Below are positions 17,177 through 27,242 of a stretch of 64,000 bases of DNA, piece by piece; within the stretch, counting starts at the first letter, position 1, and each line of letters opens with the position of its first letter. The notes beneath the pieces were generated by a model. The model had not been told where the DNA came from. It worked only from the letters and a program-made list of their open reading frames with translations, and did no database searches. The stretch is from Clostridium aciditolerans (GTDB lineage: Bacteria > Bacillota > Clostridia > Clostridiales > Clostridiaceae), in contig NZ_JAEEGB010000001.1 in assembly GCF_016316925.1 (NCBI RefSeq), forward strand, positions 74,872 to 138,871. The letters run 5' to 3'. The translations under genes were made by a program, and so were the position numbers.

Positions 17177-18256
17177 CTACTTCTTTTCCCTAATATCTAC
17201 ATAACATTCTTTGTTTAAAGCTGCCTCCTCAAAGGTAGCCATGTTGTCCATAGCACATAATGAAGCCTCAATAATATTAAATGCTAGAGGACATCCACTT
17301 CCCTCTCCAAGTCTCATTCGTAAATTAAGCATTGGATTTAATTCAAGTTCCTGCATCATATATGCAGCTCCTGGTTCTGCTGAAAGGTGAGAAGGGAATA
17401 TAAAATCTCTGACATTATTGTTTAATTTATTTGCACATAGTGCTGCAGCTGAGGATATAAATCCATCAATTACAATTGGTATCCTATTTTTAGCTGCTCC
17501 TAAAAAACATCCACAAAGGCCAGCAATATCTAATCCTCCAACCTTCGATAAAACATCTATAATATCATCTCTATCAGGACTGTTTGTTTCTATTGCTCTT
17601 TGAACCACACTTTTTTTAATTATTAATTGTTCTTCTGTAAGTCCCGAACCTTTTCCTACTACAACCTCTGGAGAAATTCCTGATAACACACTAAAAACTG
17701 CTGCACTGGTAGTAGTGTTGCCAACTCCCATTTCACCTGTACCTAAAAGATTGTAACCTTCCTTTACTAAGTTATCTACAATTTCTATTCCAGCTTCTAT
17801 TGCTTGAATTGCTTGCTCTCTTGTCATCGCAGGCTCTTTAGCGATATTGTTAGTACCATACATTACTTTTTTATTTATTATTTTAGGATGATTAAAGTCT
17901 TCCTTTACTCCAATATCCACAACAGTAATATTCGCATTTACATATTTAGCTAAGACACATACACCAGTTATACCTTTAGTAAAGTTGTTAGTAACCGTTA
18001 CTGTTGTATCTTGTGTATTGTTACTCACTCCTTCTTCATAAACACCATTATCAGCACACATTATTACTACAGTTTTCTTATTTATTTTATTATGAATTTT
18101 CCCTGTAATACCAGCCATTTTTGCAGCTATTTCTTCTAATTCACCTAAGCTTCCTATAGGCTTAGTAAGGTTGTCCAATCTCTCCCAGGCCTTTTTTATA
18201 GCTTCTTTATCTGCTGGCTTTATACATTTTAAGGTTTCACCAAGTAGCATTCCCAT
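17177..18256 (-). CDS. cobT: Nicotinate-nucleotide:dimethylbenzimidazole phosphoribosyltransferase
   Basis: A 359-residue CobT with KPIGSLGELEE, CADNGVYEEG, GTGEMGVGNTTTSAAV and the C-terminal SAEPGAAYMMQEL and RLGEGSGCPLAF. It activates the lower-ligand base as its alpha-ribotide phosphate. The base made or salvaged by this organism cannot be read from the sequence, and no bza genes are present. It sits between cbiA and cbiC, with RBS AAAGGGGGAG. Confidence 0.93.
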   Translation of the reverse strand: MGMLLGETLKCIKPADKEAIKKAWERLDNLTKPIGSLGELEEIAAKMAGITGKIHNKINKKTVVIMCADNGVYEEGVSNNTQDTTVTVTNNFTKGITGVCVLAKYVNANITVVDIGVKEDFNHPKIINKKVMYGTNNIAKEPAMTREQAIQAIEAGIEIVDNLVKEGYNLLGTGEMGVGNTTTSAAVFSVLSGISPEVVVGKGSGLTEEQLIIKKSVVQRAIETNSPDRDDIIDVLSKVGGLDIAGLCGCFLGAAKNRIPIVIDGFISSAAALCANKLNNNVRDFIFPSHLSAEPGAAYMMQELELNPMLNLRMRLGEGSGCPLAFNIIEASLCAMDNMATFEEAALNKECYVDIREKK

Positions 18257-18301
18257 GCTTCTCCCCCTTTGCTTATCCTAACACAACAATAAGTGCCAAT
18301 T

Positions 18302-19630
18302 CTAAAATCTATCTAATAAACTTTTAATCATTTTCATATTTCCAAAGAAATGAACATGTCCATAGGCCCCTAATGTGTTATTTTTTACATATCCACAATT
18401 CCATGTTTTTAGGGAGCCATCATAAGTCTCTTTTATTAATCCGTAAATTTTTTCTTCTTCTAAACTTACATAAGACTTATGAAACTCGTGACAGTTTATT
18501 TCTAACCCAGTAGGCAAAACATCATTTTCTTTTTCAACCTTCAGCTTTGCATATCCAAAGTTCTGAAGTTTTTTAGTCATATAAGCATGTCCTGTTAAAA
18601 AACCTACTGCTTCAAATACATTTTTACTATCTGTATCTTCTATGCCACTGGTAAGATACATTAATCCACCACATTCAGCATAACAACCTAGTCCACTTTC
18701 CAATCTTTCTCTTATGCTTCTAAGCATAGATTTATTGTTGCTTAATTCTTTTATAAATACTTCAGGATAACCTCCACCTATGTACAAAAAGTCTATATTT
18801 TCCGGTAATTCACTATCCTTTAATGGACTAAAATACACTACTTCTCCCGCTTCTTCTAAAAGCTCAATGTTTTCTCTATAATAAAAGCTAAATGCTTTGT
18901 CATAAGGTACCGCTATTCGTATACTTTTATTTTCAATATGAAAGTTATCTCTGTACTTTTCTGTTTCTTTAAAATATTTTAATAATTCTTCTACATTAAC
19001 ATGTTTTAATATTAATTCACTGCATAACTCTATTTTCTCATTTAAATCCTCTATTTCGCTGCTTTGAACAAGACCTAAATGTCTGCTCTTTAATGCAAGC
19101 TTTTCATCTTTAGGCACATACCCAAAAACCTTAGTGTTGCAATTTTTTTCAACTGCAGTCTTTAACAGCTTGTAATAACTCTCACTAATACTATTAAATA
19201 CAACTCCAACTATATTATTTTTTTCAAAATTTAATATTCCATTAATTTCAGCACACAGTGTAATACTCTGTGCTTTTGGTGTTATGATAAGCAGTACTGG
19301 AAGGTTTAAAACCTTGGATACATGTGCAGTAGAATACATCGAGTCTATTCCCTTACCATCATAAAAACCCATAACTCCTTCTACTACTCCAATGTCTCCT
19401 GTACCTCTAGAAAAGGAGGCCTTTACCCCCTCTTCCCCCATAAGGTACAAGTCTAAGTTTCTTGAAGGTTTTCCTGTTATATAACTGTGGAAAGCTGGAT
19501 CAATATAATCTGGTCCTACTTTGTATCCTTGAACATCAAAGCCTTTCTTCATCAAAGCTTTCATAAGTCCTAGTGTTATTGTAGTTTTTCCTCCACCACT
19601 GCTATTCGAGGATATGACTAAGCTTCTCAA
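18302..19630 (-). CDS. cbiA: Cobyrinic acid a,c-diamide synthase
   Basis: A 442-residue ATP-dependent amidase. The N-terminal DTBS-like ATPase has the P-loop SSGGGKTT, and the C-terminal glutaminase half has GGYPEVF, a nucleophile-type Cys in CYAECGGLMY, and NCHEFHKS. It amidates the a and c side chains. The start is TTG, preceded by AGAGGCG at suitable spacing. A 92-base gap to hemL holds a strong hairpin. Confidence 0.94.
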   Translation of the reverse strand: MRSLVISSNSSGGGKTTITLGLMKALMKKGFDVQGYKVGPDYIDPAFHSYITGKPSRNLDLYLMGEEGVKASFSRGTGDIGVVEGVMGFYDGKGIDSMYSTAHVSKVLNLPVLLIITPKAQSITLCAEINGILNFEKNNIVGVVFNSISESYYKLLKTAVEKNCNTKVFGYVPKDEKLALKSRHLGLVQSSEIEDLNEKIELCSELILKHVNVEELLKYFKETEKYRDNFHIENKSIRIAVPYDKAFSFYYRENIELLEEAGEVVYFSPLKDSELPENIDFLYIGGGYPEVFIKELSNNKSMLRSIRERLESGLGCYAECGGLMYLTSGIEDTDSKNVFEAVGFLTGHAYMTKKLQNFGYAKLKVEKENDVLPTGLEINCHEFHKSYVSLEEEKIYGLIKETYDGSLKTWNCGYVKNNTLGAYGHVHFFGNMKMIKSLLDRF

Positions 19631-19663
19631 ACCACATCGCCTCTTTCCGCAGTATTTTTCTGT

Positions 19664-19718
19664 GGCATCTTCAAGAAAATAACTAGTCAGTATACTAGTC
19701 TATTTTCTTTCAGATGCC
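19664..19718 (-). other. Intra-operon hairpin between hemL and cbiA
   Basis: A 55-base near-perfect inverted repeat has outer arms GGCATCT/AGATGCC, middle arms AAGAAAAT/ATTTTCTT, and a self-complementary ACTAGT pair. No long T run follows on the minus strand, so RNA processing, stabilisation or partial attenuation is likelier than full termination. Confidence 0.6.
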
Positions 19719-19722
19719 TAAA

Positions 19723-20991
19723 CTAAAATTTTCTCATTAGGTCTACAAATTTCTCTATGTCTTCTTCAGTGTGTTTTACACCTATGAACATAGCTTCAAA
19801 TTGCGCTGGTGACATAAACATTCCACCTTTTAGCATGTGTTCGAAGAATCTTCCGTATAATTTAGTATCACTAGCTTTTGCTTGTTTAAAGTTAGCAACC
19901 TCTCCGCCTTCGTTAATAAACATTGTCATCATGTTTACACGTCTGTTTATAACTAATGGAAGACCTTTTTCCTTAGCTATTTCTTCTGCTCCTTTTTGAA
20001 GTTTTCCAGCTATTTTATCCATGTACTCATAATAGTGTGGATTGCTGTGAAGCTTTGTAAGTGTTGCATATCCAGCTGCCATAACTAGTGGGTTTCCAGA
20101 CATAGTTCCTGCCTGATAAACCGGTCCCATAGGTGCTAGCTGTTCCATTAAGTCTCTTCTTCCACCGTAAGCACCTGATGGAAGTCCGCCGCCCATAATC
20201 TTAGCGAAAGTTGATAAATCAGGTTTTACTCCATATAAGCTTTGTGCTCCTTTGTAAGCAACTCTAAATCCAGTCATAACCTCATCGAATATTAAGATAG
20301 TTCCATATTTTGTACAGATTTCTCTTAGATCTTCTAGGAATTTCTTATGAGCTGGCACAACACCCATGTTCCCTGCTATTGGCTCAATAATAACTGCTGC
20401 TATATCGTCACCGTATTTTTCAAAAAGCTCTTTTACGCTTTCAATGTCATTGTATTGAGCTATTAGTGTATTTGCTATACTTCCCTTTGGTACCCCTGGT
20501 GAACCTGGTATGTTTGCTGTAAGCACTCCTGAACCAGCTTCTACTAAGAATCCATCAAAGTGCCCATGGTAACAACCTGCGAATTTTATGATTTTATCTC
20601 TCTTAGTACATCCTCTTGCAAGCTTTATAGCACTCATAGTAGCTTCTGTACCTGAGTTTACCATTCTTATCATGTCTACATTGTCTATTGTAGTACAGAT
20701 ATGTTTAGCTAATTTTAATTCAAGCTCTGTAGGTGCTCCAAAAGCTATAGCATTTTCTGCTGTGTCTTTTATTGCTTTTACTACATCTTCATCACAGTGT
20801 CCAAGTATCATAGGACCCCATGCACCAATGAAATCTACATATTCTTTTCCATCTTCATCGAATATGTGAGCTCCTACTCCTTTTTTAATTACAGGTGGTT
20901 TTGTCTCTAATCCTACGTATGCTCTAACTGGACTGTTAACTCCACCTGGCATATATATATTGGACTCATTAAATATATCTAAACTTGACAT
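19723..20991 (-). CDS. hemL: Glutamate-1-semialdehyde 2,1-aminomutase
   Basis: A 422-residue class III PLP aminotransferase. The N-terminal [11 protein letters not shown] is typical, and the PLP lysine lies in [33 protein letters not shown] and FDEVMTGFR are also present. It makes 5-aminolevulinate by the C5 route together with HemA. It is next to hemB (18 bases) inside the cobalamin operon, so ALA supply follows B12 demand. The RBS is GGAGGCGAAAATA-ATG. Confidence 0.95.
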   Translation of the reverse strand: MSSLDIFNESNIYMPGGVNSPVRAYVGLETKPPVIKKGVGAHIFDEDGKEYVDFIGAWGPMILGHCDEDVVKAIKDTAENAIAFGAPTELELKLAKHICTTIDNVDMIRMVNSGTEATMSAIKLARGCTKRDKIIKFAGCYHGHFDGFLVEAGSGVLTANIPGSPGVPKGSIANTLIAQYNDIESVKELFEKYGDDIAAVIIEPIAGNMGVVPAHKKFLEDLREICTKYGTILIFDEVMTGFRVAYKGAQSLYGVKPDLSTFAKIMGGGLPSGAYGGRRDLMEQLAPMGPVYQAGTMSGNPLVMAAGYATLTKLHSNPHYYEYMDKIAGKLQKGAEEIAKEKGLPLVINRRVNMMTMFINEGGEVANFKQAKASDTKLYGRFFEHMLKGGMFMSPAQFEAMFIGVKHTEEDIEKFVDLMRKF

Positions 20992-21009
20992 TATTTTCGC
21001 CTCCGTAAA

Positions 21010-21981
21010 TTACATTTGCTCTCTAAGCCATCTAGCTGCCTCTATAGCATAGTAAGTTATGATCATTTTTGCTCCTGCTCTCTTTATTGATGTTAACATC
21101 TCTAAGGCAACTCTCTTTTCATCTATAAGGCCTGCTTTAGCTGCAGCTTTAACCATAGCATATTCACCACTTACATTATAAGCAGCTATTGGTACATCAA
21201 ATCTATCTCTAGCCATTCTTATTACATCTAAATAAGGCATTGCTGGCTTAACCATTATAATATCTGCTCCCTCATCTATATCATCCTCAATCTCAAGCAT
21301 AGCCTCTCTTGAATTAGCTGGGTCCATTTGATAAGTTTTTCTGTCTCCAAATTGAGGAGCTGAATCTGCTGCTTCTCTAAAAGGACCATAGAAAGCTGAA
21401 CAATACTTGGCACTATAAGCCATAATAGGAACGTTCTTGTAGCCATTCTCGTCTAAAATTGTTCTTATAGCATCTATTCTTCCATCCATCATATCAGAAG
21501 GTGCTATCATATCTGCTCCTGCCTTAGCATGAGATAATGCTATTTTAGCCATGTATTCTAAAGTTTCATCATTATCTACATCTTCACCATGGATTATTCC
21601 ACAATGTCCGTGACTTGTGTATTCACACATGCAAACATCTGTAATAACATAGATATTCTTATCAATTTCCTTTATTTTTCTTATAGCCTTTTGTATTATT
21701 CCATTCTCATCATAAGCTCCGCTTCCACATTCATCTTTATGCTCAGGAATTCCAAATAATATTACACTTTTAACTCCTACTTCTCTCATTTCTTCTACTA
21801 CTTCTTGTAATCTGTCTACAGAGAGATGATAGTTTCCTGGTAGAGATGAAATTTCTCTTTTAATATTTGTTCCTTCTACTGCAAATAAAGGATATATAAA
21901 ATCCGATGGATCAACTATGGTTTCTCTCACCATAGATCTTACAACTTCGTTTTGTCTAAGTCTTCTGTGTCTTCTAAACAT
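21010..21981 (-). CDS. hemB: Delta-aminolevulinic acid dehydratase (porphobilinogen synthase)
   Basis: A 323-residue HemB. The Cys-rich zinc-site motif [14 protein letters not shown] indicates a zinc-dependent enzyme. Schiff-base lysines lie in [19 protein letters not shown] and [11 protein letters not shown]. It condenses two ALA to porphobilinogen. The RBS AAAGAGG lies before ATG and hemL follows closely. Confidence 0.95.
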   Translation of the reverse strand: MFRRHRRLRQNEVVRSMVRETIVDPSDFIYPLFAVEGTNIKREISSLPGNYHLSVDRLQEVVEEMREVGVKSVILFGIPEHKDECGSGAYDENGIIQKAIRKIKEIDKNIYVITDVCMCEYTSHGHCGIIHGEDVDNDETLEYMAKIALSHAKAGADMIAPSDMMDGRIDAIRTILDENGYKNVPIMAYSAKYCSAFYGPFREAADSAPQFGDRKTYQMDPANSREAMLEIEDDIDEGADIIMVKPAMPYLDVIRMARDRFDVPIAAYNVSGEYAMVKAAAKAGLIDEKRVALEMLTSIKRAGAKMIITYYAIEAARWLREQM

Positions 21982-22020
21982 AATAAATTACCTCTTTTCT
22001 ATTTTTTAATCATTTAAATT

Positions 22021-23478
22021 TTATTTTTTGATTAGCTCATTAATAACTCCATCAGTTGTATACTCACTACAAACTGAATAACTTATTCCATGTTTCTCTA
22101 ACTCATTACCTGTTATAGGCCCTATAGAAATAACATTCCTTTCTTTTATAGAGTCTAATCCTACAAGTTCAATCATATTTCTTACTGTAGTAGGACTAGT
22201 AAATACCACTGTATCTACATCTTCAAAACAGCTTTTATCAATCAAATCACCTATTACCGTTTCATAAGTGTAGCATTCATCTACTATACATCCGGCATCT
22301 TTTAATACATCTGCTAGATAAGGCCTTGCTTGTTTTGATCTCGGTAGAAATACTTTGTCACCTGACTTTACAAAATTTTTCATTTTATCAAATAAGCTTT
22401 CAGCTACAAACTTTTCTGCTACGATTTTAGGAATGATTCCTCTTGCTTTAATAGCCTTTTCTGTAGCAGGTCCTATAGCCGCAAAAGTTCCATTTATTCT
22501 TCTTATGTCGTAGCCTTTATCAACTAACTGATCAAAGAAGCTATTTACTCCATTAACACTTGTAAAAACTATATAATCATAATTTGGAAGTTTATCTAAA
22601 TGCTCATTCATATTTTCTGAAGTGAACTTTATTTTTATTGAATTTATTTCTGTAACCTGTGCACCTAAATCTATTAATCTTTCTCTTATCTCAGCAGATT
22701 GCTCCTTTGACCGTGTAATGCATATATTCCTTCCAAATAGAGGCTTTTTCTCATACCAATTTAATTCATCATTAAACTTAACTACTTCACCTACAACTAT
22801 TATGCATGGTGAGTGTAATCCAGCTTCTACAGCTCTATCCTGTATGTCTTTTAAAGTACTTACTACTTTTCTTTGTCTAGCAGTAGTTCCTCTCATTACA
22901 ACTGCACATGGCGTATTCTCATCCATTCCGCATTTTACTAGGTTTTCAGAAATTACTCCTAGATTTTCAAATCCCATTAAAAATATAAGGGTTCCTCCTA
23001 CATGTGCCGCTGCATCCCAATTTATATTTAATTTTGCAGCACTCTTTCCTGTGAATACATGAAAACTTTGCGCTATTTTTCTATGAGTTACAGGTATTCC
23101 TCCATAGTTTAGTACGGATATTGGAGAAGTAATTCCTGGTACAACTTCAAACTCTATATCTTCTTCTATAAGCCTTAACGCTTCTTCTCCACCTCTGCCA
23201 AATATGTATGGGTCTCCACCTTTAATTCTTCCAACGATATGGCCTTCTTTAGCCAACTGAACTAACATCTCATTTATTTCATCTTGAGTTTTATAATGAC
23301 ATCCTGGTTCTTTACCACAATAATATATCTTACACTTTTCATCTAAATACTTTAAAACACCTGTTCCTGACAATCTGTCATACATTACTGCAGTACATTC
23401 TTTTAATTTTCTAATTGCCTTTAAGGTTATAAGCTCTTCATCCCCAGGTCCAGCCCCAATAAGATAAACCTTACCCAT
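22021..23478 (-). CDS. cobA-hemD: Fused uroporphyrinogen-III C-methyltransferase / uroporphyrinogen-III synthase
   Basis: A 485-residue two-domain protein. Residues 1-245 are a CobA/SUMT SAM methyltransferase with LIGAGPGDEELITLKA, GGDPYIFGRGGEE and VPGITSPISVLNYGGIPVTHR. Residues from about 250 are a HemD-type synthase with GRNICITRSKEQS, FTSVNGVNSFFD and VFTSPTTVRNM. The fusion makes and methylates uroporphyrinogen III in one chain, directing flux to precorrin-2. This fusion is known in Firmicutes. The RBS is GGAGGAACTAAAA-ATG. Confidence 0.94.
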   Translation of the reverse strand: MGKVYLIGAGPGDEELITLKAIRKLKECTAVMYDRLSGTGVLKYLDEKCKIYYCGKEPGCHYKTQDEINEMLVQLAKEGHIVGRIKGGDPYIFGRGGEEALRLIEEDIEFEVVPGITSPISVLNYGGIPVTHRKIAQSFHVFTGKSAAKLNINWDAAAHVGGTLIFLMGFENLGVISENLVKCGMDENTPCAVVMRGTTARQRKVVSTLKDIQDRAVEAGLHSPCIIVVGEVVKFNDELNWYEKKPLFGRNICITRSKEQSAEIRERLIDLGAQVTEINSIKIKFTSENMNEHLDKLPNYDYIVFTSVNGVNSFFDQLVDKGYDIRRINGTFAAIGPATEKAIKARGIIPKIVAEKFVAESLFDKMKNFVKSGDKVFLPRSKQARPYLADVLKDAGCIVDECYTYETVIGDLIDKSCFEDVDTVVFTSPTTVRNMIELVGLDSIKERNVISIGPITGNELEKHGISYSVCSEYTTDGVINELIKK

Positions 23479-23490
23479 TTTTAGTTCCTC

Positions 23491-24363
23491 CTATGCATTC
23501 AATATTTTTTCAGCCAATTGTTTGCCAAGATCTATATAATTTTCTTTGTTTCCACTTATATCTTTTTTAATTAGTTTCTGTCCCACTTGAAATATTCCTA
23601 TTATATTCATTATATTTCCTTCTAATTCTGCATAGGCCCCTATAGTCGAGTGGCAATCTCCACCTAAAGTTCTCATAAAACTTCTTTCTGCTTCTACACA
23701 TATTCTAGCTTCTTCACATTCAAGCTTTTTAAACACTTCTCCATTTATACTATTTTTCTTAACTTCAATTCCTAAGGCTCCCTGTCCTACTGCTGGAATT
23801 ATTCCATCTACTGCAAAATAATCAGTAATTATATTTTCCATGTCCAATCTCTTAAGACCTGCAGCGGCTAGTATTATTCCATCTAGATTTTCTCTTTCTA
23901 TTTTATCTATTCTAGTTTGAACATTTCCTCTTATAGGCACTATTTCTAAATCTGGTCTTAAAAGCTTAAGTTGAGCAGCCCTTCTGTTACTGCTTGTACC
24001 TACTCTTGCTCCTTTTCGCAATTCTGTAAAATATACTCCATTCATAGAAACAAATACATCTCTTACATCTTCTCTTACAGGTATTGCAACTATTTCAAAC
24101 ATCTCAGGCACTTCAAATGGTACGTCTTTCATACTGTGAACTGCTGCATCTGCTTCTTCTTCAAGAAGAGCCATTTCAATTTCTTTGACAAAAAGGCCTT
24201 TCCCACCTATCTTGTTTAATGCTACATCAAGTCTTTTATCCCCAATAGTCTCTATAAGAAGTTTTTCACTATCTATATTATAGTTTTCTTTTAAAAGCTT
24301 CATTATGCTTTCTGTTTGAACCTGGGCCAACCTACTTCTACGGGTTGCAATTCTTAGCTTCAA
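23491..24363 (-). CDS. hemC: Hydroxymethylbilane synthase (porphobilinogen deaminase)
   Basis: About 290 residues. [15 protein letters not shown] at the N-terminus, [14 protein letters not shown], and the dipyrromethane-cofactor cysteine in [13 protein letters not shown] identify HemC. It polymerises four porphobilinogens. The TTG at 24363, eight bases after AAGGTGG, gives the usual MKLRIATR start and is preferred to GTG at 24375. Confidence 0.94.
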   Translation of the reverse strand: MKLRIATRRSRLAQVQTESIMKLLKENYNIDSEKLLIETIGDKRLDVALNKIGGKGLFVKEIEMALLEEEADAAVHSMKDVPFEVPEMFEIVAIPVREDVRDVFVSMNGVYFTELRKGARVGTSSNRRAAQLKLLRPDLEIVPIRGNVQTRIDKIERENLDGIILAAAGLKRLDMENIITDYFAVDGIIPAVGQGALGIEVKKNSINGEVFKKLECEEARICVEAERSFMRTLGGDCHSTIGAYAELEGNIMNIIGIFQVGQKLIKKDISGNKENYIDLGKQLAEKILNA

Positions 24364-24386
24364 AATTAATCCCACCTTTTTATTTG

Positions 24387-25049
24387 TTAGTCCTTAAACA
24401 ATTGAGTATTTGGATAAAACATTTGAAATACACTCTTTGCCATCCCCTTGTTGTAAAAGAATAGGAAATCCTCAGAGCATATAAAATTCATTATTTCATT
24501 CTTATTTTCAAAATCCTTTATACTGTTTCTTATAAAAGCTGTAAATGTCACAAAATCATCATATTTTTCTAATTGATTTTTTATCTTATCAGCTAAAAAA
24601 ACTGAAGTTTTAGGACTGAAATCATTTATATTAATTCCTAAGGTAATATTTTTAGTACTTCTTTGACAAGTTGTGATACATAGCCCCTTTTTGGGCATGC
24701 TGCAATCTATATATAGTTTATAAAATTCTTCACAGTGATTTCTTATATTTTGATTTGTCTCTTCGCAGTTAGTAGCAATTATTACTATATGCTTATCGCT
24801 TATGTACTGCTTGCTGTATTCGCCCTTAATACATTTTAAATTTGGGTAACCGCTTAGTTCATTAAATTCCTGAGTAAACTCTTTTGAAATTACCCATACT
24901 CTGCAGCCTTTTTTAACAAAAGTTCTAGACTTAGTTAACGCTGCTCTTCCGCCTCCTACGATAAGCACGTTTATTTTTGGGGATATTAATGATACCATTG
25001 TATAGTCTATTCTACCACGTAAAATATCTTCTTTATTATTCTCATACAA
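24387..25049 (-). CDS. Precorrin-2 dehydrogenase-like protein (CysG N-terminal / SirC family)
   Basis: Up to 220 residues. The NAD-binding fingerprint [18 protein letters not shown], then KCIKGEY and [11 protein letters not shown], match precorrin-2 dehydrogenases (Met8p/SirC/CysG-N). It should oxidise precorrin-2 to sirohydrochlorin, the CbiK substrate. Ferrochelatase activity is possible but unneeded here. The start is uncertain. TTG at 25049 overlaps hemA by 43 bases and has AAAGGGG upstream. An ATG at 24998 has only a weak RBS. Confidence 0.82.
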   Translation of the reverse strand: MYENNKEDILRGRIDYTMVSLISPKINVLIVGGGRAALTKSRTFVKKGCRVWVISKEFTQEFNELSGYPNLKCIKGEYSKQYISDKHIVIIATNCEETNQNIRNHCEEFYKLYIDCSMPKKGLCITTCQRSTKNITLGININDFSPKTSVFLADKIKNQLEKYDDFVTFTAFIRNSIKDFENKNEIMNFICSEDFLFFYNKGMAKSVFQMFYPNTQLFKD

Positions 25050-26203
25050 TCGTCTACACGCCCCTTTAACTGCTCTTCTTTCAATACATCTATTGCCCTG
25101 TTAATAAAAGCATCTGACGTACTTTTCAGAAGTATTTCTGCAAGCTTATCAGCATCTTTTGTATTTCTTTTGTTTTTAAAAGTTTTATATCTTTCTTTGT
25201 AAACTCTTTCTCCGCACTTTTTTAGCTTAACTATTTCCGGAGAAATATCCTGTATTTTTTGCCACTCACAAAACTCATTAATGTATTTATCTAAAATAGA
25301 CCTATTATTCTCCATTATTTCTTTTCTTTTTCTTCTGTTTTCATCATCAATGGAGCTAACCTTATCAATATCATATAATATTATATTATCTAAACACTGA
25401 ACCTCTATCTCTACATCTCTTGGAACGGCTAAATCGAAGATAAGTAACGGTTTTTGTGGTAAGTTATCTTTCTTTATTACACAATGAGGCGCTGAGGTAC
25501 AGGATATTATTGAATCAACCTCTTCGTAGTATTTTACTCTATCCTCAAAAGAAATAACCTTTACTCTTTTATCTTCTATGTCAACAACATTAGGATTTCT
25601 AACAGCTATATAAAGCACTTCAAAAGAACCAGATAAAATGTATTTTGCTGTTAGCTGACCAACTTCACCAAAGCCCAATATCATAAACTTTCTTGCACCA
25701 TGCTTTCGACTTTCAGCCACCGCTATTGATGAAGAGGAAACAGGTATTTTATAAAGACTTGATTCAGTTCTAAATTCTTTTCCACAGGTTACAGCTGCTT
25801 GAAAAAGTCTCTGTAACTCCTTATTAATAGACTTAGCCTGCAAAGCTGTTTCATAAGCATCTTTTACCTGGCCTAAAATTTGATCTTCACCTAAAATTAG
25901 AGATTGAAATCCACATACCACATCCATGATATGCCTTACAACTTCTTTTCCCTTGTAATGAAAAGTGTAGTTAACTAAATCTTTATTCCAATTCAATACT
26001 TCAAAAATATCATTTACAATGCTTTCATCAGTTCTAGCGGAATTAAAATAAATCTCCGTTCTATTGCAGGTGCTTATTATTACGACTTCATCACAAACCT
26101 TATTTAATCTTCTTACATAGTCTTCACAACGCTTTTGTATTATTGAAAACTTTTCTCTCACTTCTAATTTAACGTCACTTTTCAGACCTATAAGTTGTAT
26201 CAT
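25007..26203 (-). CDS. hemA: Glutamyl-tRNA reductase
   Basis: A 398-residue HemA with the catalytic cysteine motif ISTCNRTEIYF, GFQSLILGEDQILGQVKDAY and the NADPH-domain FMILGFGEVGQLTAKY. It reduces Glu-tRNA to glutamate-1-semialdehyde, the first step of C5 tetrapyrrole synthesis. It starts the hem block in the middle of the cobalamin operon, 50 bases after cbiQ. The RBS is GGAGATGGTGAA-ATG. Confidence 0.94.
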   Translation of the reverse strand: MIQLIGLKSDVKLEVREKFSIIQKRCEDYVRRLNKVCDEVVIISTCNRTEIYFNSARTDESIVNDIFEVLNWNKDLVNYTFHYKGKEVVRHIMDVVCGFQSLILGEDQILGQVKDAYETALQAKSINKELQRLFQAAVTCGKEFRTESSLYKIPVSSSSIAVAESRKHGARKFMILGFGEVGQLTAKYILSGSFEVLYIAVRNPNVVDIEDKRVKVISFEDRVKYYEEVDSIISCTSAPHCVIKKDNLPQKPLLIFDLAVPRDVEIEVQCLDNIILYDIDKVSSIDDENRRKRKEIMENNRSILDKYINEFCEWQKIQDISPEIVKLKKCGERVYKERYKTFKNKRNTKDADKLAEILLKSTSDAFINRAIDVLKEEQLKGRVDDCMRIIKKIFYVVE

Positions 26204-26253
26204 TTCACCATCTCCATTAAATCTACTATAATCTAGTTAAATTTGTAATATAT

Positions 26254-26976
26254 CTACTTAAACAATATAGAATTATTATTAAATGTATAAATCGCTAGCG
26301 TCAGTGTTATAGTATATAAACATACAGCTCCTAATCTAAAAAATGAAAAATTAAATTCCTTTGCTAAGTATGGAGTATATCCTCTATATCCTCTACTATC
26401 GATTCCATCTTTTATGCTTTTCCATCTATTCATTGTATTTATAAATAACAGACCAGCCATCTTTCCTGTATTTCTAATTCTTAATTTAAATCCATCAAAT
26501 CCGCCTCTAGATTTTATTGAATTATAAAGTATATAGTATTCTTCATCTATTACTACTAAAAATCTTTCCATACTCTTAGTTATATCACATAAGTCTTTTA
26601 ACCAATTGTGCTTAGATAATATCAATAAAACATCATCTATTGGGGTGGTTAAAGAAAAAAAGGATAGGCACAAGCCTGCTGATAAGCTTTTGAGCAAAAT
26701 AATAGCACAGTAGCTTAACCCATAATCAAACACAAAAGTTATAGAAGAAAATGCAGCAAATGCTCCTATCTCCAACGTAAACTTTGTTACTATTTTTCTA
26801 TTATTTTTACTATATGCATGTAATATTATAAAAACTATTATGTTTAATATTATTGGAACAGCACTATGTGAAAAACCTATTGCCGCAATAGGAAATATGC
26901 TTAACAGCATCTTTTCGCCAGGATGAATATCGGAAAGCTTACTGATTTTTGACAGAGCCATTATCAGTTTTAGCAT
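26254..26976 (-). CDS. cbiQ: Cobalt ECF transporter T component CbiQ
   Basis: A 240-residue membrane protein with about five or six hydrophobic segments. The cytoplasmic coupling motifs SRGGFDG and DSRGYRGY correspond to the Ala-Arg-Gly boxes of EcfT. It links the CbiMN substrate unit to an ATPase. No cbiO follows; the nearest one lies upstream of the riboswitch. The gene overlaps cbiN by 38 bases and starts at ATG behind AGGAAGGAAG. Confidence 0.88.
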   Translation of the reverse strand: MLKLIMALSKISKLSDIHPGEKMLLSIFPIAAIGFSHSAVPIILNIIVFIILHAYSKNNRKIVTKFTLEIGAFAAFSSITFVFDYGLSYCAIILLKSLSAGLCLSFFSLTTPIDDVLLILSKHNWLKDLCDITKSMERFLVVIDEEYYILYNSIKSRGGFDGFKLRIRNTGKMAGLLFINTMNRWKSIKDGIDSRGYRGYTPYLAKEFNFSFFRLGAVCLYTITLTLAIYTFNNNSILFK

Positions 26977-27238
26977 TTTTCTTCCTTCCTATATAATACC
27001 CTATAAATCCTGCACCTATAGCAGCCTGAAGTGCAAAAAGAAAACTTTCTATTTCACCTGACGGCGGCTGCCACACACTACTGGCCCAAGGCTTATAATT
27101 TTTATCTACCTGATTTATAGTAGTTTCTATTTTTTCATCTGCTCCCCCAAAGCTTCCGCCTCTCATACTTCCAATAATAAAAGATAAACTCATTAAAACT
27201 ATACATAAAAGGATTAGCAAAATATTTTTTTTCTTCAA
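26939..27238 (-). CDS. cbiN: Cobalt transport protein CbiN
   Basis: About 99 residues with two hydrophobic segments flanking an extracytoplasmic loop with GGADEKIE and YKPWASSVWQPPSGEIES, the CbiN pattern. It is the small auxiliary subunit needed for cobalt loading of CbiM. A TTG at 27238, seven bases after GAGGTG, is the better start than the GTG at 27253. Its end overlaps cbiQ. Confidence 0.88.
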   Translation of the reverse strand: MKKKNILLILLCIVLMSLSFIIGSMRGGSFGGADEKIETTINQVDKNYKPWASSVWQPPSGEIESFLFALQAAIGAGFIGYYIGRKKNAKTDNGSVKNQ

Positions 27239-27242
27239 TACA

